13,349 nucleotides of DNA from CAYTRP01 sp964625145 (GCA_964625145.1 CAZVAQ010000094.1:1-13349), one strand, 5' to 3'; counted from the stretch's first letter, positions 7,217-13,013 are shown. Notes: a model not told the origin generated them from the sequence alone. Translations and numbers: made by a program.

Positions 7217-7271
7217 GAGTTCCGAGTGCCGAGTGTAGGAACATTCCAAGTTCCTCGCTCCTCGTTGCTCA
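7217..7271. repeat. heptamer-periodic repeat (GAGTNCC and TTCCTCG families)
   Basis: Directly after the stop codon come GAGTTCC, GAGTGCC, GAGTGTA, a 6-nt break, then TTCCAAG, TTCCTCG, CTCCTCG, TTGCTCA. Both blocks run on a 7-nt period. The second block recurs almost unchanged at 9470-9497. Confidence 0.7.
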
Positions 7272-7368
7272 AGAAGCCTTCATCAAAAAGAACAGCGAAG
7301 GGAGCAGGGGCATCCGTGCCCGTGCGCAGAACAATCCACTGTCCGCCATCTTTTCCAACAACTCAAGA

Positions 7369-7394
7369 GAGCCCAGGCATAGATGCCCAGGCTC
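7369..7394. terminator. possible bidirectional hairpin between convergent genes
   Basis: GAGCC and GGCAT (7369-7380) pair with ATGCC and GGCTC (7383-7394) around a symmetric CA/CA internal loop and a 2-nt AG apex. It sits between converging genes but lacks a U-tract on either side, so termination is only a possibility. Confidence 0.35.
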
Positions 7395-7420
7395 CGTTCA
7401 TGCACACACACCCTTCCTGA

Positions 7421-7468
7421 ATTCATAATTCATAATTCAAAATTCATAATTCATAATTCATAATTCCT
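7421..7468. repeat. heptanucleotide tandem array ATTCATA, about 6.9 units
   Basis: ATTCATA twice, ATTCAAA once, ATTCATA three times, then a partial ATTCCT, all in exact 7-nt phase. It is a sharply AT-rich island in a GC-rich window, and its last bases run into the stop codon of the minus-strand gene that ends at 7467. It fills part of the second convergent intergenic region of the window. Confidence 0.92.
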
Positions 7469-8198
7469 ACCCTCTCTTTTCCAGCGCCTCCGCCGTCTTC
7501 ATGCACCACTTGCGCGTCACGCGCACCAAGTCGTGGGCCGAGCGCGTGGGGAGACTGGTGGTGACTTCCTCGCGTTCGGCGGCCCATTCGCGCGCGCGGT
7601 CCAGTTGGAACTTCCACAAGTCACGAAACCCCGGCCCGCGGCGCCGCTCGGCCAGATCCGTCCGCGGGACGTTGAAGCGTTCGAGCTCATCGAGCGGGAA
7701 CACGTGGCGCGATTCGTCCAGCTCCTCTTCCAACCGCATCATCAAGTCCAACAACCCGCGCGCCATGCCGAGTTGCTGCACGCCGCGCACGGCCTCCGGC
7801 GTCAGTTCCTGGCCGCTGCTCATGATCTCGACCCCCAGCAACATCGGCGCGCCGGACCATTGCCCCAGCAACGCATCCAGTTGCCGCGCATCGCGCGACA
7901 CGCCCCGCACATAGTACGCGTTCCATCCATCAACAACACTGGCCAGGCGCCGCCGCGAAATGCCGAGGCGCCGGACAAGCTTGCCGAAGCGCGATGCATC
8001 CTCGCCGCAAAGCGCGTTCACCTCGTCGTGCAGCCTCGCAGTCTCGTCGCGAAACGCCTCGCCGCTGCGCTTGAAGGCCACGCGCGTGCGCGCGCCCACG
8101 CTGTCCACCCAATCCATCGCCAGCACCAACGCCCGGCGATGATCCCCCTGCAGGATCCATCGTGCCTTCAGGCTGCGGGCGAAGCGCGAATGGTTCAT
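7467..8198 (-). CDS. squalene/phytoene synthase-like protein with eroded aspartate motifs
   Basis: The 243-residue product aligns by eye with the trans-isoprenyl diphosphate synthase head-to-head fold (CrtB, HpnC/HpnD). Seen: the N-terminal helix with MDWVD (28-32) where the family has DDxxD, LASVVDGW (85-92), SGAPMLLGVEI (115-125), RLEEELDESR (155-164) where the family has a RDVxED-type motif, FPLDELERFNV (167-177), and a late block PGFRDLWKFQLDRARE. Family members condense two prenyl diphosphates. Here the first motif is partial and the second DxxxD is lost, so catalysis is doubtful. It is also shorter than the usual 270-300 residues. Its ATG overlaps the ispG stop (ATGA, 8195-8198), which places it in an isoprenoid operon. 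Confidence 0.68.
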   Translation of the reverse strand: MNHSRFARSLKARWILQGDHRRALVLAMDWVDSVGARTRVAFKRSGEAFRDETARLHDEVNALCGEDASRFGKLVRRLGISRRRLASVVDGWNAYYVRGVSRDARQLDALLGQWSGAPMLLGVEIMSSGQELTPEAVRGVQQLGMARGLLDLMMRLEEELDESRHVFPLDELERFNVPRTDLAERRRGPGFRDLWKFQLDRAREWAAEREEVTTSLPTRSAHDLVRVTRKWCMKTAEALEKRG

Positions 8199-9385
8199 GT
8201 GCCGATCGGCGCGCCCTCCCGCACTTCTTCGAAGCCCGGCTTTGCGTTCAACACCTGCTCGTAGATTTCCGGATCGACTTCCTCTCGCGGGCGGCCCGCG
8301 GCGATCCATTCGTCGATGGTCTTGAACAACTCGTCGACCATCTCCTCCTCGCGGCATTTCTTGAGCACCTTGCCGAGGCGATAGATGACGCCCTGGCCGC
8401 GGCCACCGGCGATGCCAAAGTCGGCGATCTGACCTTCGCCCGGGCCGTTGACCGCGCAACCCATCACCGAAACGCTGATGTTCTCATTCGCGTAGTCCAC
8501 GAGACGCTGCTCCACCGCGTGCGCGGCGCGTTCCAGCGCGATCTCCACGCGGCCGCAACTCGGGCAACTGATCAGGTTCGGCCCCGCTTCGCGCAGGCCC
8601 AGGAACTGCAGGATCTTCTGGCCGACGAACACTTCTTCCTTTGAATCGCCGGTGAGCGACACGCGGATGGTGTCGCACAACCCTTCGTGTGCCAACATCC
8701 CGATGGCCATCGCCGACTTGATGGTGCCGGTGCGGACGGTGCCAGCCTCTGTCAAACCCACGTGGAAGGGATACTCGCAACGCGTGGCCAGCTCGCGATA
8801 GGCGCGCACGGTCGTATCCACGTCGGAAGCCTTCAGCGAGATCTTGATCTCATGATAGTCCAGATCCTCCAGCAGGCGGATGTGCTCCAGCGCGCTTTCC
8901 GCCATGGCCACGTGCGTGGCCATCTCGCCGGCAAAGACCTTCTTGCGCAGCGGCCGCGACAACGACCCGTTGTTCACGCCGATGCGAATCGGCACCGTGC
9001 GTTCGCGACAACGAGCGACGATTTCCGGCAGCATGTCCAAGCGCGCCAGGTTCCCCGGGTTCAGCCGAATGCCGTGCACCCCCGCCTCCAACACGCGCAA
9101 AGCGTTGCGGTAATCGAAATGAATGTCCGCGATGATCGGCACCGGCGTCTCGCGCACGATGTCGTCAAAGGCCTCCGCCGCACGGATGTCCGGACACGCC
9201 AGCCGCACGATGTCCACGCCAACGCCGGCCAACTCGTGCAACTGCGCCAAGGTCGCCTTCACGTTGCGCGTGTCGGTCTTGGTCATGGTCTGGACGCTGA
9301 TGGGCGCGCCGCCCCCGATGGGGACGCTGCCCACCCGGACCTGGCGGGTTTGTCGGCGGGTGATGGAAGTGGCTGGCTGGGACAT
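8195..9385 (-). CDS. ispG: 4-hydroxy-3-methylbut-2-en-1-yl diphosphate synthase (IspG/GcpE)
   Basis: IspG reductively converts MEcPP to HMBPP in the penultimate step of the MEP isoprenoid pathway, in the cytosol, using a [4Fe-4S] cluster. The 396-residue product matches the short two-domain bacterial form. Seen: an N-terminal TIM-barrel part with VQTMTKTDT, VRLACPD, IADIHFDYR, GIRLNPGN and RIGVNNGSL, then the cluster ligands Cys274 and Cys277 (LISCPSCGR), Cys310 and Glu317 (GCAVNGPGE). The spacing is close to that of the E. coli enzyme. I chose the ATG at 9385-9383 because AAAGGA (9400-9395) lies 9 nt upstream; a longer frame to 9418 lacks family similarity. A seven-C tract separates the RBS from the ATG. 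The next gene overlaps its stop and is also prenyl-related. Confidence 0.96.
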   Translation of the reverse strand: MSQPATSITRRQTRQVRVGSVPIGGGAPISVQTMTKTDTRNVKATLAQLHELAGVGVDIVRLACPDIRAAEAFDDIVRETPVPIIADIHFDYRNALRVLEAGVHGIRLNPGNLARLDMLPEIVARCRERTVPIRIGVNNGSLSRPLRKKVFAGEMATHVAMAESALEHIRLLEDLDYHEIKISLKASDVDTTVRAYRELATRCEYPFHVGLTEAGTVRTGTIKSAMAIGMLAHEGLCDTIRVSLTGDSKEEVFVGQKILQFLGLREAGPNLISCPSCGRVEIALERAAHAVEQRLVDYANENISVSVMGCAVNGPGEGQIADFGIAGGRGQGVIYRLGKVLKKCREEEMVDELFKTIDEWIAAGRPREEVDPEIYEQVLNAKPGFEEVREGAPIGT

Positions 9386-9415
9386 GGGGGGGATTCCTTT
9401 CAGGCTGCTGCCGCG

Positions 9416-9453
9416 CACCCTGCCCCCCGAACCCCGAGGAATGCAAGGCCGAG
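9416..9453 (-). repeat. dispersed leader motif, copy 2
   Basis: CACCCTGCCCCCCG and TGCAAGGCCGAG, here separated by 12 nt (AACCCCGAGGAA). They match the blocks at 5304-5331 exactly and start 31 nt upstream of the ispG start codon. Confidence 0.55.
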
Positions 9454-9469
9454 GAAGGGCCGTTCATCG

Positions 9470-9497
9470 TTCCAAGTTCCTCGTTCCTCGTTGGTAA
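9470..9497. repeat. heptamer-periodic repeat TTCCTCG, second copy
   Basis: TTCCAAG, TTCCTCG, TTCCTCG, TTGGTAA in 7-nt phase. The first 24 bases match 7244-7267 at 23 positions. The copies lie in different intergenic regions and the flanks diverge on both sides. Confidence 0.75.
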
Positions 9498-9521
9498 AAA
9501 AGGAGCGCCTCCCTATGGACC

Positions 9522-9539
9522 GCCGAGCTCCTGCTCGGC
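9522..9539. repeat. perfect 7-bp hairpin
   Basis: GCCGAGC, loop TCCT, GCTCGGC. It lies in the 249-nt gap between ispG and the membrane protein gene. A shorter, weaker stem (ACGGGC/GCCCGT, 9570-9589) follows. It may belong to a palindromic intergenic repeat. There is no U-tract. Confidence 0.5.
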
Positions 9540-9626
9540 CAGCACACCAATGAGTTCCGAACTAAACGAACGGGCGTCGGCTGGCCCGTGCTCCATACCC
9601 GCTCCCTCCCATCAGCCCAGCGCTCC

Positions 9627-9654
9627 TTTATCCTTCATCCTTCCCCCTTCATCC
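9627..9654. repeat. heptanucleotide array of the TTCATCC family, four units
   Basis: TTTATCC, TTCATCC, TTCCCCC, TTCATCC in phase. The second unit contains the stop codon of the minus-strand membrane protein gene at bases 2-4, the same phase as in the larger array at 3971-4075. Confidence 0.8.
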
Positions 9655-10444
9655 CCTCAATCTTCCCCCGCAGCTCCGGGTCCTCTTCCACTTCCTGCAG
9701 GCGCGTCAGCAATGCAGTCCACGCTCTGCCGGTGTTGCCGCCGTTCTCGATGCGGTCGAGGAACTCGTGCCGCTCCGCCGTGGTCCATTCGGCGTACGCC
9801 TCCGAGGTGATGCGCACCATGTTGGCCATGAGTTCATCCGTCGCGGCGGAGAGCGTCGCCAGGCTCTCCCGCGTCTCGCCGAGGGATTCTTCCGCGTCCC
9901 GCGCGATCGATGGCGCGTCGCGATCCCACAGCGGCCGCGCCCCGGAATCCCCCAGCATGGCGATCACGCAAATAATCGTCACCAGCAGCACGTTGCGCAG
10001 GAGCTGCATGTCCAGATAACCCGGTTCCTTCTCCCCCGCCCCGCGCAGCAGCTTCCTGAAAGTGACCGGCGCCTCCACGCGGTGTGCATTCCAGATCACG
10101 ACCACGAGCGCTGCGAGACATGGCAACAAGGCGAGCCAACGCGGGACCGAATCCACCACCAGTCCGACAACCAGCGGTGGAACCAAGGCAACCGCCAACA
10201 ACGGCAGGAGCTTCTTCATCCGCTTCACAGCCGGATCTTCCCTGCCGCGCTCCTCCATCACCGCCTGCATGGTCATGAACGAGATGATCATGATCACACC
10301 CAGCACCCCCATCACCATGCCGCCATAACCGAACAACACCAGCGGGATGCTGACCAACAACACAACCGCCAGGAATACCCAATCGCCCTTCCTCATCGCC
10401 CCATCGGGGGCGGTACTGGTTTTTGTCGTGGGCTCTTCGCTCAT
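9635..10444 (-). CDS. membrane protein of unknown function, five predicted helices
   Basis: I do not recognise a family. The 269-residue product has a short polar N-terminus, likely membrane helices at about 22-39, 41-59, 79-98, 102-119 and 149-165, a basic loop at 64-78 that suggests a cytoplasmic side, and a C-terminal helical domain of about 100 residues rich in Glu, Thr and Arg. The ATG at 10444-10442 has AAAGGA (10459-10454) 9 nt upstream. It is transcribed away from the hicB locus, with which it shares a 150-nt promoter region. The tail Lys-Gly-Glu-Gly-stop is encoded by the heptamer array at 9627-9654, so the C-terminus is repeat-derived. Confidence 0.7.
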   Translation of the reverse strand: MSEEPTTKTSTAPDGAMRKGDWVFLAVVLLVSIPLVLFGYGGMVMGVLGVIMIISFMTMQAVMEERGREDPAVKRMKKLLPLLAVALVPPLVVGLVVDSVPRWLALLPCLAALVVVIWNAHRVEAPVTFRKLLRGAGEKEPGYLDMQLLRNVLLVTIICVIAMLGDSGARPLWDRDAPSIARDAEESLGETRESLATLSAATDELMANMVRITSEAYAEWTTAERHEFLDRIENGGNTGRAWTALLTRLQEVEEDPELRGKIEGMKGEG

Positions 10445-10534
10445 CCTGCGGTTTCCTTTCCGCCCTGGCGGCTGATAGATGACCTGATTATCGGCTCCAC
10501 AACCCTGTATTCAACCGAAAGCCCGCGTTTCATT

Positions 10535-10610
10535 CCCTTCCCCCTTGCGATTCGCCATCCGGCGGGCTAACCCGTCGGTCGGAGGCAGAAGTACATGACC
10601 ACTCGCCGCT
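10535..10610 (+). repeat. duplicated hicBA 5' flank, copy 1
   Basis: These 76 bases, ending at codon 6 of hicB, match 12748-12823 without gaps at 63 positions by my count. The copy includes the shared leader with CTTCCCCC, the GGAGG ribosome binding site (10581-10585) and the first codons of hicB. The conserved stretch probably contains the promoter or operator of the module. Confidence 0.8.
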
Positions 10611-10819
10611 ACACGATCATTTTCAGCCGCCAACCCGACGGGGGCTACCATGCCTCTTGTCCCGCCTTGAGGGGTTGTCATTCGGAGGGTGACACGCTCG
10701 ACGAGGCGGTCGAGAACATGCGGGAAGCAATCGAGTTGTATATCGAGAGTGTTGAAGCCCACGGCGAGCAAGTCCCGCGGGAGGACCTCATCGTCAAACC
10801 GGTCGAGGTTGCCGTGTGA
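10595..10819 (+). CDS. hicB: HicB-family antitoxin, short form without DNA-binding domain
   Basis: HicB proteins neutralise the HicA mRNA interferase by direct binding. This 74-residue product is the compact N-terminal HicB domain only: strand RRYTIIFSRQPDGGYHASCP, then LRGCHSEGDTLDEAVENMREAIELYIES, then a short tail with VPREDL. There is no C-terminal helix-turn-helix or ribbon-helix-helix, so autoregulation would need another factor. The start is clear: GGAGG lies 9 nt before the ATG. The stop overlaps the start of the following hicA remnant by GTGA (10816-10819). Because that toxin is deleted, this antitoxin appears to be orphaned here. It could still neutralise HicA proteins encoded elsewhere. 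Confidence 0.88.
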   Translation: MTTRRYTIIFSRQPDGGYHASCPALRGCHSEGDTLDEAVENMREAIELYIESVEAHGEQVPREDLIVKPVEVAV

Positions 10820-10899
10820 GCAAGTTGCCGAGTCTGACCGCCCGCGCAATTATCGACGACATGGGGATGACCGTGGAGGATTTCCTGTCCCTCCTGTGA
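10816..10899 (+). pseudogene. hicA: hicA toxin gene with large in-frame internal deletion (27 codons left)
   Basis: A GTG codon overlapping the hicB stop opens a 27-codon frame. It begins MSKLPSLT, the usual HicA N-terminus, and passes directly into the usual HicA C-terminus (ARAIIDDMGMTVEDFLSLL). From family knowledge about 45-50 residues between these ends are missing, including the double-stranded-RNA-binding core with the catalytic histidine (GSHxxxR/K region). The last 63 nt (10837-10899) align with the hicA remnant at 12878-12940 at about 49 positions. The deletion kept the reading frame and the stop codon, so a micropeptide may still be made. Toxin activity is not expected. Confidence 0.8.
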
Positions 10900-10944
10900 T
10901 CTGCCCCCGCAAGTGCCGCTCTGCCAAGTAGGAGACAATCAACA

Positions 10945-11319
10945 ATGACCCGCCATGCACCCGTCAACATCCTCCTTCTCTGCGTCCTCTTCGCGCTCGG
11001 CTGCAGCACGAAGACCGCCACTCCCTTCGATCTCACTCACGCCACCGAACTCGTCGCCAGCGCGGGCACGGAGCGCGAGGTGCGCCTGACTGGCGATCGA
11101 TTGGCCGAATACCTGGGGACATTCGAGCCTCTCCCATCCAACGACCTCATACTTCACACAACAGCGGAGACGGGAACGCTCACCATCGGCGGCGAAAGCT
11201 ATCCGGTCAAGATCAGCCACGTGAAGAGCATCGACCGGCCCGCCACACTTGTAATCGATCGTGACGGGCAACAGATGGTATATCGCCAACGCGCGAAATC
11301 GGAGCCACGATTGCGGTAG
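10945..11319 (+). CDS. small predicted lipoprotein of unknown function
   Basis: The 124-residue product has an N-terminal signal: Arg3/His4, a hydrophobic core (about 9-18) and FALGC ending at Cys20, which fits a general lipobox although the -3 residue is Ala instead of Leu. The mature part (about 104 residues) has alternating polar and hydrophobic stretches that suggest a beta-rich domain, ending in a basic tail (KSEPRLR). I do not recognise a family. GGAG (10931-10934) lies 10 nt upstream of the ATG. It starts 45 nt after the hicA remnant and may be read through from the hicBA promoter. The first residues (MTRHAPV) resemble those of the exported protein at 13047 (MTHHPPV), which also follows a hicBA remnant. 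Confidence 0.7.
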   Translation: MTRHAPVNILLLCVLFALGCSTKTATPFDLTHATELVASAGTEREVRLTGDRLAEYLGTFEPLPSNDLILHTTAETGTLTIGGESYPVKISHVKSIDRPATLVIDRDGQQMVYRQRAKSEPRLR

Positions 11320-11459
11320 GTGGCGGGGTGAGGGCTTCTGTGCTTGGTCGTGGGTCGCGGCGGGACCTGCGCCAATCTACAGCCTGCCGCAAGAGCGAAC
11401 TGGGCGCGTGGACACGCGGGGATAATCGTGGAGACAACTCGCTCACGACGCAGGGAGCC
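11320..11459. other. non-coding DNA left of the palindromic cluster
   Basis: No gene is supported. It contains one tight hairpin, CGCGTG/CACGCG at 11405-11418. Frames crossing it have no recognisable similarity and poor start signals. Confidence 0.4.
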
Positions 11460-11691
11460 GGCTTCCAGTGTCTCTGAAGCCCAGCGCCAACGGCGCGGTC
11501 TATACCAGCCCAGCGCAACGCGCTGGGTGACCGGCGCACATTCTGATCAAGGGCTGAAAGCCCGCCCTATCCGGGTCTTGCACGCAACTCCCGACACCAT
11601 AGGTCGGGCCTTCAGCCCTCGAACCACTTGTGGGACCGTTTCCCGGGGCGTTGCCCCGGGCTGGTATCGGTCGGGCCTTTGGCCCTCGAAC
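11460..11691. repeat. palindromic intergenic repeat cluster with mirrored hairpins
   Basis: Seven hairpins lie almost end to end: GGCTTC/GAAGCC (11460-11481), GCGCC-AAC-GGCGC (11484-11496), CCCAGCGC-AAC-GCGCTGGG (11509-11527), GGGCT-GAA-AGCCC (11551-11563), GGGC/GCCC (11606-11618), CCCGGGGC-GTT-GCCCCGGG (11642-11660) and GGGCC-TTT-GGCCC (11673-11685). The segments 11550-11570 and 11599-11619 are 21-nt inverted repeats with two mismatches, and the flanking 8-bp stems have complementary AAC and GTT loops, so the centre is a mirrored A-B-B'-A' layout. 11602-11624 and 11669-11691 are 23-nt direct repeats with two differences. The layout recalls REPIN-like elements. No transposase is present. Confidence 0.82.
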
Positions 11692-11970
11692 ACCGGCGAC
11701 ATGGAGCACATTAACACGCCAAATATCATGCCTTGAACAAGGCTGGCTGTATCCACTTACGAATGCGACTTGTCAGGAAAAAACATTGCCAGAGTCGCCG
11801 TTGAGGGATGCGTTGTGCATTTCCAAGATTGATTCGGAAGGAATCACAATCTCGCGTCCCGGCATCTTTCCCGCAGGGCATTGTCGTGATCCATGCGCGA
11901 TGAAACTTTCGCCGCAAAGGGGCGCCGCAGTGGGGCGCCGCACCGTGGTAATGCGCCAACCCCCACCACT
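11692..11970. other. non-coding DNA downstream of the prepilin-like gene
   Basis: Apart from the direct repeat at 11919-11942, I see no gene, RNA or repeat. Base composition is more AT-rich than in the surrounding genes. Confidence 0.4.
11919..11942. repeat. 11-nt direct repeat, possible weak terminator
   Basis: GGGGCGCCGCA occurs twice, separated by GT. The two GGCGCC cores (11921-11926, 11934-11939) can pair with a 7-nt loop. It lies about 30 nt past the stop of the minus-strand prepilin-like gene and could act as a terminator, but no U-tract follows. Confidence 0.4.
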
Positions 11971-12564
11971 TCACTGCTTCACCCGGTAGGGCAGTACATC
12001 ACACATGGTCCCATTCGTCGGATCATACGTAGACTTCACTTCCACCGCAACCTCCGGCACTTCACGCTCTCCGCCGAATCCAAACAAATACCCCGGACTT
12101 GTCGTGCCATTCGTCGGGTCGTATACCATGTTCCAATCCACTCCAAACGCTCCGCGCTCTCCGGTTGGACCCAGACTCAGCAACGCCACCGCCGGCGGAT
12201 GCGGCTTGTCCCATTCGATCAACTTCCATGCATCCGGCTCGACGTTCAGAACTGCATATCCGATCGTCCCTTTCTGCTCGTCGAACATGTCAACCGGCAG
12301 CTCCTTCAGATACCCCGTTGGTGTTGTCAGAACCGCCGGCAGCATCGTCCATCCGTTCTCGCCCGGATCTGGCAATGGATAAGTGCCATGGTCTGTCTTG
12401 TAGGCCTCCAGCGCGAATATCACCGTCCTCATGTCGGTGTGCATCCGCGCCACCTTGGATCGGACCTTTGCCTCCAGGAAACATGGAAGATTGATCGCAG
12501 CCAAAAGGCCAATGCCGGCCAGGATGCCGCCATAGAACAAGACCCTTCTGTTGATTAAGCCCAT
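11971..12564 (-). CDS. prepilin-derived membrane-anchored protein lacking the cleavage motif
   Basis: The 197-residue product has one N-terminal membrane helix (about 9-27) followed by LPCFLEAKVRSKVARMHTDMRTVIFALEAYKTDHGTYPLP. This is the hallmark of type II secretion or type IV pilin-like proteins of the 'IPNFLEAQxRSKVxR' group that I recall from Planctomycetota-, Sumerlaeota- and Hydrogenedentota-like genomes. Those proteins begin with a prepilin peptidase site (G|FTLIE). Here the N-terminus is MGLINRRVLFYGGILAG, so cleavage and assembly into a fibre are unlikely, and it may simply be anchored. YDPTNGT occurs twice in the C-terminal part. The ATG at 12564-12562 has AGGAG (12576-12572) 7 nt upstream. 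It is a single-gene unit, divergent from the decayed hicBA locus. Confidence 0.75.
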   Translation of the reverse strand: MGLINRRVLFYGGILAGIGLLAAINLPCFLEAKVRSKVARMHTDMRTVIFALEAYKTDHGTYPLPDPGENGWTMLPAVLTTPTGYLKELPVDMFDEQKGTIGYAVLNVEPDAWKLIEWDKPHPPAVALLSLGPTGERGAFGVDWNMVYDPTNGTTSPGYLFGFGGEREVPEVAVEVKSTYDPTNGTMCDVLPYRVKQ

Positions 12565-12747
12565 CGTCCCACTCCTGCTCTCTTCAAGAATGGTCCTCCG
12601 CCGATCCCAGCCGTTTCAATTTCCACCCAACCATGTAAAATCCTGCACGACCGTGTAGCATTCTCCCGCTTTCGCACCCTTCCCACCGCCCAGGTGCCCT
12701 CCAAGACCCTGTTTCGGCGATTCTCGTGCCGGATCCGGCAATGCGCG

Positions 12748-12823
12748 CCCTTCCCCCATGCGATTCCCCACCTGGCGAGCTAGCCCCTTGATCGGAGGCA
12801 AATGAACATGACCACGCGCCGCT
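12748..12823 (+). repeat. duplicated hicBA 5' flank, copy 2
   Basis: Matches 10535-10610 at 63 of 76 positions without gaps. It covers the leader, the GGAG ribosome binding site and the first five hicB codons, after which similarity stops abruptly. Confidence 0.8.
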
Positions 12824-12825
12824 GA
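12808..12825 (+). pseudogene. hicB: hicB remnant, five codons
   Basis: ATG ACC ACG CGC CGC followed by TGA encodes MTTRR, identical to the first five residues of the intact HicB at 10595. The frame then runs into DNA from hicA. The rest of hicB and the 5' half of hicA are missing. Confidence 0.78.
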
Positions 12826-12940
12826 TCGCCGCCGCATCGAAATCCCCATCCACAAGGAACGAGACCTCAAGCCCGGCACCGCTCGCGCGCTCATCGAAGA
12901 TATGGGGATGACCCTGGAGGAATTCACCTCCCGATTGTGA
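12824..12940 (+). pseudogene. hicA: hicA remnant, C-terminal half
   Basis: The frame from 12824 reads DRRRIEIPIHKERDLKPGTA and then ARALIEDMGMTLEEF, ending at TGA 12938-12940. This is the C-terminal half of a HicA toxin (typical DGRRVTVPVHKGRDLKPGT followed by RAI..DAGLTVEEF). There is no start codon of its own, and the N-terminal half with the catalytic histidine is absent. The join to the hicB remnant lies at repeated CGCCGC hexamers (12817-12822 and 12827-12832), which suggests a deletion through short direct repeats. The retained part shows what was lost from the other hicA copy at 10816. Confidence 0.8.
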
Positions 12941-13013
12941 ACTCCCCCCACGACCAAGACCGCGCCTCCCCCCCCACTTTCCCGTTGGACACCGCCGCTC
13001 TCCGCGGTAGATG

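Noticed and set aside
6059..7420. 453-codon plus-strand frame overlapping the pseudo-AAA+ gene
   Set aside because: Arg/Pro/His-rich frame-shadow product, while the competing frame has an ordered AAA+ fold and coiled coil.
9514..9552. 12-codon frame starting at ATG 9514 with AGGAG upstream
   Set aside because: It lies across the GCCGAGC hairpin and has no sign of coding selection; probably chance.
11460..11691. Insertion sequence with terminal inverted repeats
   Set aside because: No transposase frame lies between the inverted arms and the spacer is only 28 nt.
11344..11736. 130-codon frame across the palindromic cluster
   Set aside because: The sequence is accounted for by hairpins and inverted repeats; the frame has no start signal or recognisable domain.
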